64,000 bases of DNA. Origin: Platanthera guangdongensis. Lineage: Eukaryota; Streptophyta; Magnoliopsida; Asparagales; Orchidaceae. A program made the translations under genes and the position numbers. The notes under the pieces are model-generated. The model made no database searches. It was not told the DNA's origin and saw only the letters and a program-made list of their open reading frames with translations. Where the stretch lies: assembly GCA_039583875.1 (NCBI GenBank), contig CM077157.1, positions 73,222,346-73,286,345 of the forward strand, in the 5' to 3' direction. How positions within the stretch are numbered: the first letter of the stretch is position 1; every line of letters starts with the position of its first letter. This document shows positions 9,946 through 20,622 of this stretch, piece by piece.

Positions 9946-10278
9946 TACTTGGATGATTTTTCGTCTTTCCGCCTCTGAGCTGCTATTTGACTCATCCTTG
10001 CTCCTTGTCTGCTCTTGCAATATCACAGCCCTGTACTTGAAAATAAGTACACTCCAATAGAGAGAGTACACGTAGGCCAACACACTGATCTGCTCAACGA
10101 GGGATTACGTCGTGCAGACCCGTGTATATTGACCTACTACACCCTGACATTGGAGTGCACTTAGCGTGGAATAACTGCAAGCACAACTTAAAAGGTTTTA
10201 TCAAATACATTGTGAATTCATCTTAGCTTGACAGGTGGCTTCGTCAAATCCAGGTAATTGTGGATACAATACCCAACG

Positions 10279-10522
10279 ATCTCCCCCTATTTGACGGAGC
10301 CAAAATCCCACTAGCTAAGATGAATACCACCATCCAGATAATATATACATCATATAGAATTTAAAGATACGGCACCAGGAAATAGAGGCAAACAGGTCAA
10401 AGCTTGAGTCAATCATAAATTCATATACACATATATATATATAAATATTCCCAAGATCGTTCATATAACAATAATAAAAGATAAAAATGTTCATGAGACA
10501 ATGACAAGCTATAAATTTTTGT
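10279..10522 (-). promoter_or_regulatory. C1 polypurine tract and ORF2 3' UTR
   Basis: The complement of 10279-10294 reads AAATAGGGGGAGAT, directly before the 3' LTR, as in C0 and C2. The rest, up to the ORF2 stop, is AT-rich with a TA-repeat near 10430 and holds no gene. Confidence 0.85.
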
Positions 10523-12892
10523 CTATTGCTCTTTGGCTAGGTCATCCTTATGTTTTTGAGCCAAAAACTTCTTTCTTTGTCTCTCAACGTACTCCTTGGG
10601 CTTTGGATAGTATCTTGGAGGAGGAGCTTTATCTGCCGCCATGTTGGTCCTGAAGAAGATGTTCCGTTTAGCTTCATATGTCTTGTGCAGCTCCCACTCA
10701 TGCTGGATGTATACTTCGTTCTGATTGATTTCCTCTTTTTCTTGTAGCCAGAATGTGTCCAAGATGATACTCTTTGATACCGGACTCCACCTTTCGTTCC
10801 TTACTTCATCCTCCTTCAATCTGATTCTCTTTTCAGCTTGTGTTTCCTTAGAAGTCCCTTCTTGAGATTTTCTCTTGTCCCTAGCTTTTGCTAGGGCTCC
10901 TTGGTCAAACATTGCCATTAGTTTTGCCTTGGAGGTGGCCCTAGCAGCCCTATGAGCATCAGCTTCACTTAAGGGAACTTCTTCAACACTTGGTCCCTCA
11001 TCAGCCGCAGTATTAATTTCAGGAGCAGGAGTACCCTCAGGATTTTTAGGGATGTTAGCGTCTAGCGCTTGTTTGAGCATCCACCAGCAACTGTCATAAA
11101 CATATATGTTTGACTGCTCAAAATTTTTGATTATGATTTCTTGAAGCTCGGCCATCTTAGCTGTATATTCTTTCTCCCCCTTTTTGGCTTCGACTGCAAT
11201 GGAGTTTGCATAAGAATGCAGTGACTCATCAATGTGCTTTGTAGTCTTAGAGAACTCGGTAACCAAGGCTTGTTGATTGCTGTTAAGAGTCACCATATTG
11301 CCATCAAACTTTTGAATGTTATTTTCTACGACATGAGCATTCTGATTCACTACAGCGAGAGTATCAGTGTTCTTTTTTAATCCGTCCATAAGAAGAGTTA
11401 CAGCTTGGCCGGCTGCTATATACTTGTCTTCAAACTTCTTTTCCATCAAATCCAGTTTGTGATTGATTTCCACAACGTTCTTGAGCATGAGATTCTCAGA
11501 TTTCTTAGTTCTTTTTAACATTTTATTTTGAGCTTTCTCAAAAGATGCTTTGAGCTCATCCACGATACCTTGAATAACATTCACGGTGTGATTAGCTAGA
11601 TCAGCTTGTAGTGGATGATCCTGAGGCATTCCTTGGCCTTGCTCTTCAGCAGATTTACTTATAGAGCTGGACACTAGCACAGTCTCTGGGGGGGAATACT
11701 TGCAGCCTCAATAGAGTTCTCGGAAGTACTTAGCAGTCGCTGCTGAGAGGACTCCCCCTCCACTGTTGCACTAATTTTCTCAGGAACGATCTCCGGAGCT
11801 TGCTTTTCAGATGGAATTTCAGTGATGTCCTGAGGCTCCAATACTTCCTGTCTCGTATTTCCTTCTTCCTCATCCTCATCATCCATGAAATCATTCTCAG
11901 CTGCATCATCTTCCAAACCTCCCTCAACATTTTCCTCTACATTACCTCCGGCTCCTAGATCATTCAGGTTCAGGGCCGCCTCGTTTCCCATCACAGCTTC
12001 ACTTTCTTCTTGTAGATCTGCAACTGCATCTCTTGCTATCTGAGAGATGCCAGTTATGATATTAGCAGAAGAAGGTAGAGACTCCCCCTCAATTCCTGCA
12101 GTCAGTGCATCTGGAATTTCACTGGGGATAACCAAGGAATGAGCTACAGTGCCGTCCTCGGCAGGGGACTCTTCTTGTTCTTCTACCATGGCGGCCTGCC
12201 CGATGCGTCTCTCCCATCGGTCAAATACGCTCGAGTCCATTTTCTTCAAATAATGCAGTGGAACTCCTTTACTCATGTCAAACCTATCTCTGTTTAACTG
12301 ATTGAGATATAGGCTGATAATTCTTCCAAAACTTGGTGATCTGAGAGTGTCCTTAATCTTCGCAAAAAGCAATGCGCCCCAGTTGAGTCTTTTTCTGCAG
12401 ATAATCGCCGCCAGGATCTTGAACATGTCCGCTGAGATGTGGTCATGTGAGCCGGGTTTGCATATCAGCACTTTCCCAATGATGTCGGACAGAAGTTTCC
12501 CCTCCTCATTCATTTCCTTTCGCTTTATCGATCTGGTTCCTCGAGCAAGTCCGTAGAATAATAATGTTCTGGTTTTATCCTGTTCCTCTAGATAATCCTC
12601 GTGCTCAGAACTAGTGAGCTGCAGGTATTGGGTCAGCTTGCTTGCAGACATCTTGATCTTTGCACCTTGCAACCTTACTCTTGATGAGAGAGTCTTCATT
12701 CCGGAGTTTGGCGGTTGTGAATAACTCCATCACTTCCTTGTCCAAGATTTTGCAGGGGTGCTCCAGTATGAAAGAGAGTCCAGCCTCTTCAAGCATGATG
12801 ATGATATTTCTGAATTCATCAAAAGCATGTGAGAACCCTGTTCGAACCAACTCACATCCAGTGACCAGGCCGGCGGTTGTCCTTGGAGCCAT
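10523..12892 (-). pseudogene. C1 ORF2, large coiled-coil protein (about 790 codons, two frameshifts)
   Basis: Three consecutive minus-strand frames make one protein: 12892-12611 (start MAPRTTAGLV), 12699-11674 and 11680-10523. The second break lies at a run of seven C (complement of 11687-11693), so a single homopolymer indel explains it. The N-terminal third (HISADMFKILAAIICRKRLNWGALLF) resembles the putative plant transposon protein domain often annotated in plant genomes; this is recalled, not searched. The middle is very acidic (DDEDEEEGN). The C-terminal third is coiled coil, then the block shared with C0 and C2 (WSPVSKSIIL...HEWELH...PPRYYPKPKEYVERQ). No transmembrane helix or enzyme motif is visible. 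Confidence 0.75.
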
Positions 12893-14041
12893 TGCAAACC
12901 TAGGGAGAGAATCCCAATTCTACATCTAATCAGAAATCAAGAGGGAAGCTACACTAACAGTAAGTCACTGTAAGGGTGAGGAAGTGGTTACCCAAGAGCG
13001 TAGAAGGTGAGAATCGGTGAGAATCGATGAAGACGATCGCTACTTAGGTTGATCGAACCCGCCGAGACTTGGACGAGCGCCCTGGACGCGAGAGGAGCGA
13101 TCCACGGAAGGAAGAATCTGCGAGTTGCCGCGGGATATTAACGAAAGTGATTGCGGGATGACGACGGAAGGGGCTGCGGGATTCCTGCAGGATGAGGAGC
13201 GGCAGGATTCTTGCAGGATATCGTTGGAAGGAGCGGTGGGATTCTTGCAGGATATCGACGGAAATGAACCAGTTCGACGGAAATGAGGAATGTGAAGGGT
13301 CGGCGGGATTCCTGCGCGATATCGGCGGGTTTTAACGGGGTTTTAACTGGGTTTTCGTGCGAAACGCGAAATGCAAAGGTTTGGCGGGAGTTTGTCTAAG
13401 TCGGAATCGACGGGATTCTTCAATAGGAATCCACGGGTTAAGAGGCATGCTGGATTCTCGAGAGTTACTTGAAAGTCCACTTAGTGATTCTCGAAATCTT
13501 CTGATATTAAGGCGGTTTTTTAAAAAAAAATCTTTTGTATATATATATTTCTTAATACCAATTTATTGGGGGTTTGAGCGGGGTTTTTCCATACAGTTCT
13601 TGATGTTAATTGTAAGTTTTAGTAATTTCCAAAGACATATCTTCTTTAAATTTCAGTGAACTGATTTATGCCTGTAGATGGTTGTTCTCGAATCTATCAG
13701 TGAATTTACAGATTAGATCTTGATTAATGTAACTAAGGTTTATGTTTACAGTGATAACCTTTCCTTAGGTGTACACACATATCTGTGTATATATATAAAT
13801 ATATATATATGTAAATGTCGATACAATATGACTCAAGTATTTGAGCTGATCAAAAATACCTGGGATTATGAGATTCATCATTTACCCCCTCTGGTTGAGG
13901 CATACCAGGTGTTCAATGTGAGTATACCATTGTGGATAGTACTTCTGTTATTCCAGACATTTGTTCCAATTCAGTCTTGAAACAACTTCTGTCTAGTTCC
14001 CATCATATTTACGGGAACCTAGACTACCCTGCAAAAGAGAG
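12893..14041 (-). other. C1 spacer where pol would normally lie
   Basis: There is no coding signal. Near ORF2 the minus strand has a pyrimidine tract ending CTCTCCCTAG (about 12900), a good 3' splice-site candidate 7 nt before the ORF2 ATG. At 13130-13330 a GC-rich patch repeats GCGGGATTCTTGCAGGATAT-like units of about 45 bp. From 13500 to 13830 it is AT-rich with TATATA runs. Confidence 0.6.
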
Positions 14042-15619
14042 TTACCTTACCTTAGGAACCCAATACATATTGGGTCCTAGGTTCTTGTTAGCATGAAAAC
14101 TCGAATGCCTTCCCTCAGAAATCCTGTCAGGAAGACTACCTTTGCCCAGAAGATGTGGATAGGCCCTTGCCCTTGACACAGAGGGGTTGTGCCAACAGTC
14201 TATGGCAAAGTGTCCCACCTTACCACAGCACCAACACGTGTGAGTGTTGTACCTCCGTTTCTGACCTGATCCAGTGACTGAGGTAGTCATGATCCTTGGT
14301 CCAAACGGGATAGATCCGGATCTGCTCCCACAATTTCCTCTTCCACTGTGACACTTTGAAGGGTGGAAGGAATGCGTGTAGCGAGCGTCATGAGGCCTGG
14401 GAGGTGGTGCTTTCCTTTCAGTCAGCACCCTTCCAGAATCCTCATGAGAACTTACTGCATGACTTCTAACCTCCCTTTCCTGTGTCCTCGGGTGGTGAGA
14501 AGCGTTCTGAGAGCTGATACCAGCAGATTCATGCTGAGTTGGGGCAGTGGCCGAGAATACAAAGGGCTCAGAATAAGCCTTAGGTATTCTCTCATGGGTG
14601 GCCATGACAGCCCTTGCACTATGGGTGTCTCCACATGAGGACAGATCACCCTTGCAGGGACCACGATTGTTCCTGTGATCATACCTGAAGGCAAGATGAA
14701 TACCCTTCCTGCCTGGAGTGGGGGGTCTGAATACTGTTTCCCCATTTCTCCATGAATTGATAATTCGGGAGATCCACCCATTTTCTTCCTTTCTCTTCAT
14801 AGCATCAACTTTGGAAAAGTTGGATACTATCCTTTTCTCATTCTCTAGACTACTCTCTAGATCTGAGATTTTAGAGTCCTTGACCTTGTTGGATGCCAAT
14901 TGGAGAACCAACAAGATCTTCAGCCGAGCAATCTCCTGAGCTTTCTCCTCAACAAGTAGGTTGCTTTTCTGAAGGGCTCTCTTCAGGGAATCAGGATTTT
15001 CTGAAGGGTGACAATTCCTGTCTTCAGGAACTTCAAGAGAGAAGGGGCAAGATGAAGAAGTTACTTGCTCATCAGAGTTATTGTCACCAGCGCCAGAGAC
15101 TGTTGTGTCAGCCTCATCAGAACTGCTTTCCTCAATTTCTTCTTCAGTCTCTGACAAGGACACCGGAGCCCTGATGCTGTCCGATTGATCCTTGCCTTCA
15201 TCTTCAGAGGCGAGGACCCCCACATAGGCTTCATCCTCTTGCTGGCAGCAGATCCCTGCTTTCTTTGATCCCCCCATCAGCTCTGAGATGGTTACCCACA
15301 TAGATTTGGCCGTCCCACATTTTTCCAATCTAGATCGAGAAGGTCCAGACCAGACATCCATGATGATCTGACGAATCATCTTATCCAGGTTAAACAATGA
15401 AAGTTTAGTTTCCGACATCTCAGTAATACACTTGGGGATTGGGATATCCTTTCCAGAGCCGGAGGTCTTCATAGGAATGAAAGGACCCTCTTCTAAGATG
15501 AGAGATGCTCGAGGATCGATAGCCTCCAGGTAATAGGATACTCTCATCTTCCAGACGGGATAATACTCCTTAGTGCACGTGGGAAGTCTTAGTGGAGAGA
15601 TCTCATGATCCATCTCCAT
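14042..15619 (-). CDS. C1 gag-like protein, 525 aa
   Basis: An open frame begins MEMDHEISPLRLPTC, about 60 nt inside the primer site. The N-terminal 120 residues match the copia gag fold region (YPVWKMRVSYYLEAID, EEGPFIPMK), also seen in the C3 gag. An acidic Ser/Glu stretch and a coiled coil (residues about 210-270) follow, then a basic Arg/His-rich part. A CCHC zinc knuckle (CWCCGKVGHFAIDC) sits near residue 450. The end, MYWVPKVR, resembles the point where copia polyproteins run on into protease, but here a stop follows. The last codons overlap AAGGTAAGG, a strong 5' splice-donor match. The role would be the particle core. The frame is intact. Confidence 0.85.
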   Translation of the reverse strand: MEMDHEISPLRLPTCTKEYYPVWKMRVSYYLEAIDPRASLILEEGPFIPMKTSGSGKDIPIPKCITEMSETKLSLFNLDKMIRQIIMDVWSGPSRSRLEKCGTAKSMWVTISELMGGSKKAGICCQQEDEAYVGVLASEDEGKDQSDSIRAPVSLSETEEEIEESSSDEADTTVSGAGDNNSDEQVTSSSCPFSLEVPEDRNCHPSENPDSLKRALQKSNLLVEEKAQEIARLKILLVLQLASNKVKDSKISDLESSLENEKRIVSNFSKVDAMKRKEENGWISRIINSWRNGETVFRPPTPGRKGIHLAFRYDHRNNRGPCKGDLSSCGDTHSARAVMATHERIPKAYSEPFVFSATAPTQHESAGISSQNASHHPRTQEREVRSHAVSSHEDSGRVLTERKAPPPRPHDARYTHSFHPSKCHSGRGNCGSRSGSIPFGPRIMTTSVTGSGQKRRYNTHTCWCCGKVGHFAIDCWHNPSVSRARAYPHLLGKGSLPDRISEGRHSSFHANKNLGPNMYWVPKVR

Positions 15620-15679
15620 GCTTTTGACACTGGTGGCAGGATTCTACTCAAGGTGTTAACCTTTTTGATGAGTAATCTC

Positions 15680-15691
15680 GCTTTGATACCA
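15680..15691 (-). other. C1 primer binding site
   Basis: The minus strand reads TGGTATCAAAGC two bases after the 5' LTR. This is one base off TGGTATCAGAGC, the complement of the 3' end of plant initiator tRNA-Met, the usual copia primer. Confidence 0.9.
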
Positions 15692-15693
15692 CT

Positions 15694-17240
15694 TGAAAGT
15701 CCACCTAGTGTCAACTACCTTCACCTATGGGGGGGAATAGGTGACGTGCAGCGTTTTTGCGGAATTTAAAATTGTACCTGCACAAGAAAACAAAACAGCA
15801 CAGCAAAGAAAGTACACAAGCAATTTATAGTGGTTCCCCGATTTGGGTACATCCACTTTCCCCCTTCGACCTATATCCTAACAAGGGACGACTCGGTCAC
15901 TTCACCAACAGGATTGAAATCCAATCCTTGCACTATCAGAAGGAACCCTTCCACACGTAGGAGACAACACTCCCACAACACGGGTTGCACCCAACCCTTA
16001 CAACTAGGAACAAACGTTCCTTTACAACAAAAATGAAACTAGAATGTATAAGAAATACAAACAACTTATGGAGACAAGGTGTCCCTCTTCGTTCGATGAT
16101 ATGGTCTTGAGGTCAACGAAGAGTCTACAACCCTAGATCTCTCTTGGAGAGAATCTCCCCGAAATCGGCGGCGGCAAGAGGGGCAGCGGCTTGGTTCTCG
16201 GGATCGGCGGTGACAACGGTGTGCGGCTACTGTACTTTGGAGATTCAATCTTCGTAGCAAAGCTAGCAAGGTCTACCAACGGTCGCACTAGGATCGATCG
16301 TCTCGATCGATTCGGAAGGGAAAGGTATTCCCGATCAACGAATCAAGAGACAAAGGATCTCTGGTTAGACGCGTGAGACGCTACGCTTGGCTAAGCTTCT
16401 GTCGCCGGAAGATCTAGAAGAATCACGATCAAATGGCCGGCGATCGACTAGCACGAGCGGCGACGGCGGCGGAGCAGGTATCGCGATCTAGGTCACGTCG
16501 TCGGCTCGTGTATATTTTTCTCTCTGCTTACTGTTCAAAATACGCGTGTATTTATACGGTAGAATACTCCAATATAACTGTTATGGGTCCCACCTGAAGA
16601 AACCCTAATTCCGGTTCAAAACAGAGCCTTAATGTTTGATCCGGTCCAGCGGTATCCAGAAAATTGCCCAAGTCAAATTCGGTGAGAATCGAAGGTTATT
16701 CTCGACGAGTCGGCGAGAATCATCTGGTGATTCTCGACGATTCGGCGAGAATCACTAGTGATTCTCGCCGAATCACTTGATGATTCTCGACGATTATGAC
16801 TTGGCGCCAGATTTGTACGCTTTGATGTAGCCGGATAGAGACGGCGAGAATCAACCAGTGATTCTCGACGATTCGGCGAGAATCACTTGGTGATTCTCGT
16901 CGAATAATACTTGGATGATTTTTGGTCTTTCCGCCTCTGAGCTGCTCTTTGACTCATCCTTGCTCCTTGTCTGCTCTTGCAATATCACAGCCCTGTACTT
17001 GAAAATAAGTACACTCCAATAGAGAGAGTACACGTAGGCCAACACACTGATATGCTCAACGAGGGATTACGTCGTGCAGACCCGTGTATATTGACCTACT
17101 ACAACCTGACATTGGAGTGCACTTAGCGTGGAATAACTGCAAGCACAACTTAAAAGGTTTAATCAAATACATCGTGAATTCATCTTAGCTTGACAGGTGG
17201 CTTCGTCAAATCCAGGTAATTGTGGATATAATACCCAACA
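15694..17240 (-). repeat. C1 5' LTR, 1547 bp
   Basis: It starts (minus strand) TGTTGGGTATTA and ends GGACTTTCA. It holds the palindrome array at 16680-16912, the mini-hairpin string at 15911-16020, the shared block at 15822-15860 and the C-rich hairpin at 15722-15743, here with a run of seven C. The near-identity to the 3' LTR points to a recent insertion. Confidence 0.92.
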
Positions 17241-18184
17241 CCCCTCCTTCGGCCCATAGAGCAGCGGAGCCTGAGTCAACTGCATCATGAGGGCCCGGAA
17301 TGCCTCCTCGCACTCCTCGGTCCATTCGAACTTTTGACCCCCCCTCAATGTTTTGAAGAAGGGGGAGCACTTCTCCCCTGCCCGGGAGAGGAACCTACTC
17401 AACCCTGCCAGCTTCCCCGTTAGCCGTTGGACCTCCTTAGCATTCCGCGGCGACCCCAGCTCTAAGATAGCCTTGACCTTATCAGGATTCGGCTCGACCC
17501 CCGCAGGGGTGATGAGGTACCCCAAGAACTTTCCCCTGCTAGCCCCAAAGACACATTTTAGGGGGTTTAACCGCATCTTGTACTTGCGCAGGGTGGCTAA
17601 GGTCTCCTCTAGGTCCTAGAAGTGGGAGTCCACATCCCGACTTTTGATCATAAGGTAATCCGCGTACACCTCCAAATTCCTCCCCTTCTGCTCCTTGAAG
17701 ACCCTATCCATCATCTTTTGGTAGGTCGCTCCTGCATTCTTCAGCCCAAAGGGAATCATCTTGTAACAGTAGTATCCATCCCCCGTGATGAACGAGACAT
17801 CCTTGATGTCCGGGGGGTGCATCCTGATTTGATGATAACCTGAAAAAGTATCTAGAAAACTCATTACAGAAAAACCAACGGCTGAGTCAACAGCGCGTCG
17901 ATCCGAGGCAAAGGATAACAGTCCTTAGCACAAGCTTTATTAAGTAAAGAAAAATAGATACACATCCTACACCGGCCGCCTCCCCTTTTGACCATGACCA
18001 CATTGGAGACCCAACCGGGGTATTGGATCTCGGACACGAAGGCGGCCTTGAGGAGTTTCGCCACCTCCTCCCTGATAGGCTCTGCCAGCTTGTCTGCAGT
18101 GGACCTCTTCTTTTGCTGAACGGGGTGTGTTCCTGGGTCCAAGTTGAGGCGGTGGCAAGCCACATCTGCGTCAACCCCCGGCAT
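17241..18184 (-). pseudogene. G1 reverse transcriptase, N-terminal part
   Basis: RT blocks are seen in order: the N-terminal fingers (LLKAAFVSEIQYPGWVSNVV), KDCYPLPRID, FLDTFSGYHQIRMHPPD, FITGDGYYCYKMIPFGLKNAGATYQ, and the C-terminal LNPLKCVFGASRGKFLGYLI and RLTGKLAGLSRFL. The catalytic YVDD of this family, intact in G2, reads YADY here, so the second Asp is lost. Stops occur between the blocks. The frame enters C1 LTR sequence at 17240 and resumes at 8695. Confidence 0.9.
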
Positions 18185-18220
18185 CTCCGCGGCGTTCCAA
18201 GCGAAGATGTATACGCTCTT

Positions 18221-19402
18221 CTAGATGCACTCCAGCATCCTGCCCTGGTCTTCCGGCGTCAGCCCTCCGCTGACGCGGACCTTCTCCACCCCGCCTCCAT
18301 GGGTGAGCACCTCTAACTCCACCACTTCCTCCGCAGCCTCCAACCTGGACTGCTCTCCCCATCCTTCAGCATCCCTCTCTTCCGAGACCGGGATCTCCAC
18401 CTCCACCTCTTCTTCCACGGCCATCACTTTGGCCACCTCCTCCAGGTCTCCTCCTGCCGCCGCCTCCTCCGCGCAGTTCTCCATCTCCAGCTCCTCCCTT
18501 CCTGCTTCCTGCTCAGCCTCCTCCATCCTTCGCTCCATCTCCTTGGCTCCCTCCTGCCAGGAGATGGTGTTCACCGCAGTGACATAGCATTCCCGCGCCA
18601 CCTTGGGGTCCCCCCTGACCCTGACCTGAATCCCCTCAGCGTTGAATTTCAAGCACTGATGGAATGATGAGGGGACGCAACGGAAGGCGCTGATAAGGGG
18701 CCTCCCGAAGATGCTGTTGTAACTATTGGGGGCGTCCACGATGATGAACCTGTAGTTCCTGGACTGGCCCCCCAGGGTCACATGGAGGTCGACTCCTCCC
18801 TCCACTTCCTTCCTCTCCCCCGAAAACCCGAACAAGGGTCCATCTGAGGCCAACACTCTTTTCGCCTCCACCTTCATCGCGTCGAACGCCTTCTAGAAGA
18901 TGATGTTGACAGAGCTCCCGTTGTCCACGAGGATCCGAGAGACAGTAAAATTCTCGATGGCTGCCTTGATGACCAGTGCATCACAGAATGGATCCTCGTG
19001 ATCTGGCATGTCGCTTCTAGAGAAGGTGATCCTCTCCTCTGGGGGTGGGGTCTGGGATGTGGAGGCAACGCTCCGACGGTACATGGTGTGGAGTCTCGCC
19101 TTGCGGGAAGCCTCGACCCCCACCGCCCCGTGGATCACTCTGATCCCTCCTCGGGTTCCAACATCCACCCGGTCTTCGCAACGGTCCTCCTCCGCCCGAG
19201 GCAGGACCTCCTCAATCCTCACTTCTTGCCTCCCCTGCTGCTGCTGCTGCTGCTCCCTATTCCCCCTCATCTCAAGGAATTCCGGGCATATGGCGATGGC
19301 GTGCCCCTTCTCCTGATGGAAGTTGTAATAGGGCAACTCCACCCTAACTTCTATCCTCCTCCTCCTTATTATTCTCCTCCTCTCCCCCAAGGTTATGGTC
19401 AT
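18221..19402 (-). pseudogene. G1 zinc-finger and protease region
   Basis: Upstream of RT, a degenerate finger reads YYNFHQEKGHAIAIC, where Tat elements usually have CxFHxxxGHxTxxC; the first Cys is lost. A retroviral-type aspartic protease site, ILVDNGSSVNIIF, follows, with the downstream strand FIIVDAPNSYNSIFGRPL. Then comes a long Glu/Val-rich linker (about 18350-18570). A stop after the active-site segment breaks the frame. Confidence 0.85.
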
Positions 19403-19529
19403 AGCCTCCTCTTGATCGGGGAGTCGGGGCCTCTAGGCCTGCCTCCATCCCGGGGGGTGAAACTGATCTTGCCCCCCTTGATAGCGATCCCTTTCGTGGT
19501 ATCCCCTTTGTGGCCGCTGCCCTTGCCAC

Positions 19530-20606
19530 TCAGGCCTCCAGCCTAGTCGACGGTCGGGCTCCTGACGCCCCCACCTCGGCTGCTGCTGCCACTGGAGCTA
19601 CCTCTGCTCCCTCTGTCGGGGCTCTCCTCTCCTCCTGTCCTCTTCCTCCTCTCGACTCCTTCTCCTCCTCTATGGCCCACCTGGCCAGCTTCTGTGCAAA
19701 CTTCGGGTTCGACGCTTCCCCGTCAACTTCTCTCGCCGCCCTCTCCATCAGCTCCTCGTAGGAGAGGGGGCGAACTCTCTTCAGCTCCATCCTGAAGAAT
19801 CCCTGATGCAGGCCCAGGGTAAAGGCCATCATCAAACTATGGCCCGGCATCTCCTGGACCTGAGTAACCTCCTCCTGGAACCGATCCACGTAGCTCCCCA
19901 ACGTTTCATTCACCCCCTGCTTGATGTGGAACAGGGACTCCGACTCCTTCTTCCTCTTCTTTGAGGTAGTGAACCTCAGCATGAACCCCCGCCGCAGGTC
20001 CTAAAATCAGTAGATGGAGCTGGCCGGTAGCTAATGGAACCACTCCCTTGCCTTCTCCCTGAGGGTGATAGCGAAGAGTCGGCATTTGAACCCGTCCGAT
20101 ATCAACCGGATGGAGACTACATCCTCGAACCATTGAACATGCTGGACCGGGTCTCCCTTCCCGGTGTAGTAGGACATCTCGGGTTCCCTGAACCCATCTG
20201 GAACTGGAGCTGAAGAGACCAACTCGCTGAAGGGGCTACCTCCCCCTGCTGGGCGAGCTGGCGAATCTCGCAAGCCTAGCTCGTCGAACCAACCTCGGCC
20301 TGCCGAGCCAGGGAAGAGCTCGCACCCGGGGAGCTCGTACCCACGGCCTTCCTCCGCCACTTCTTTCCCAGCTCGCCTACCGGGGGCGTCCTCGCCCAAA
20401 GAGGGGGCAGCTGCGATCTGGACTGCTGGAGTCGAGCACTCGGCCTGCGTGCCGAGTGCGAACTTGACGAGGTTCAGCACCTCATTCCTGAAATCTTCAA
20501 ACATCCCTACCGTGGCGAGAGGCGGGGGCGGCGAGTTTGGCCTGTCAGATCCCTGTCCTCCTGTCATCAAACTCGCTGAAGCTTTTCTGCACTGACCACG
20601 CTCCAT
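19530..20606 (-). pseudogene. G1 gag
   Basis: The ATG at 20606 lies only 16 nt after the LTR end. The gag core is clear: REPEMSYYTGKGDPVQHVQW, CRLFAITLREKAREWFH, SESLFHIKQGVNETLGSYVD and RFQEEVTQVQEM, with an Ala/Glu-rich tail. Stops near 20030 and 20005 split it. This is the capsid domain of Ty3/gypsy elements (Retrotrans_gag family). Confidence 0.9.
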
Positions 20607-20622
20607 GCTCACTGCACCAAAA

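Larger units (their letters stand above)
8696..10278 (-). repeat. C1 3' LTR, 1583 bp
   Basis: On the minus strand it starts with a mutated TG (CGTTGGGTAT where the other copy has TGTTGGGTAT) and ends GGACTTTCA. It contains the palindrome array (9690-9945), the mini-hairpin string (8918-9027), the shared block (8830-8867) and the hairpin closed by CACCTAT/ATAGGTG around a run of 12 C (8724-8750). It is nearly identical to the other C1 LTR, with an extra segment of about 30 bp in the palindrome array. Confidence 0.92.
8696..17240 (-). mobile_element. C1: complete pol-less SIRE-like Ty1/copia element
   Basis: It is bounded by LTRs 8696-10278 (3') and 15694-17240 (5') and by a perfect 5-bp target duplication CCCCT (8691-8695 and 17241-17245) in the G1 pol gene. 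The order on the minus strand is 5' LTR, initiator-Met-type primer site, a 525-codon gag, a non-coding spacer, a large ORF2 in three frames, polypurine tract and 3' LTR. No protease, integrase, RT or RNase H is seen anywhere between the LTRs. This is a non-autonomous gag plus ORF2 element of 8545 bp. Confidence 0.95.

Noticed and set aside
10523..12892. True viral envelope gene for ORF2
   Set aside because: No signal peptide, membrane helix or cleavage-site pattern is visible; only position resembles env.
15680..15691. tRNA genes near TGGTATCA sequences
   Set aside because: Only the 12-base tail complementary to initiator tRNA-Met is present; no cloverleaf around it. These are primer binding sites.
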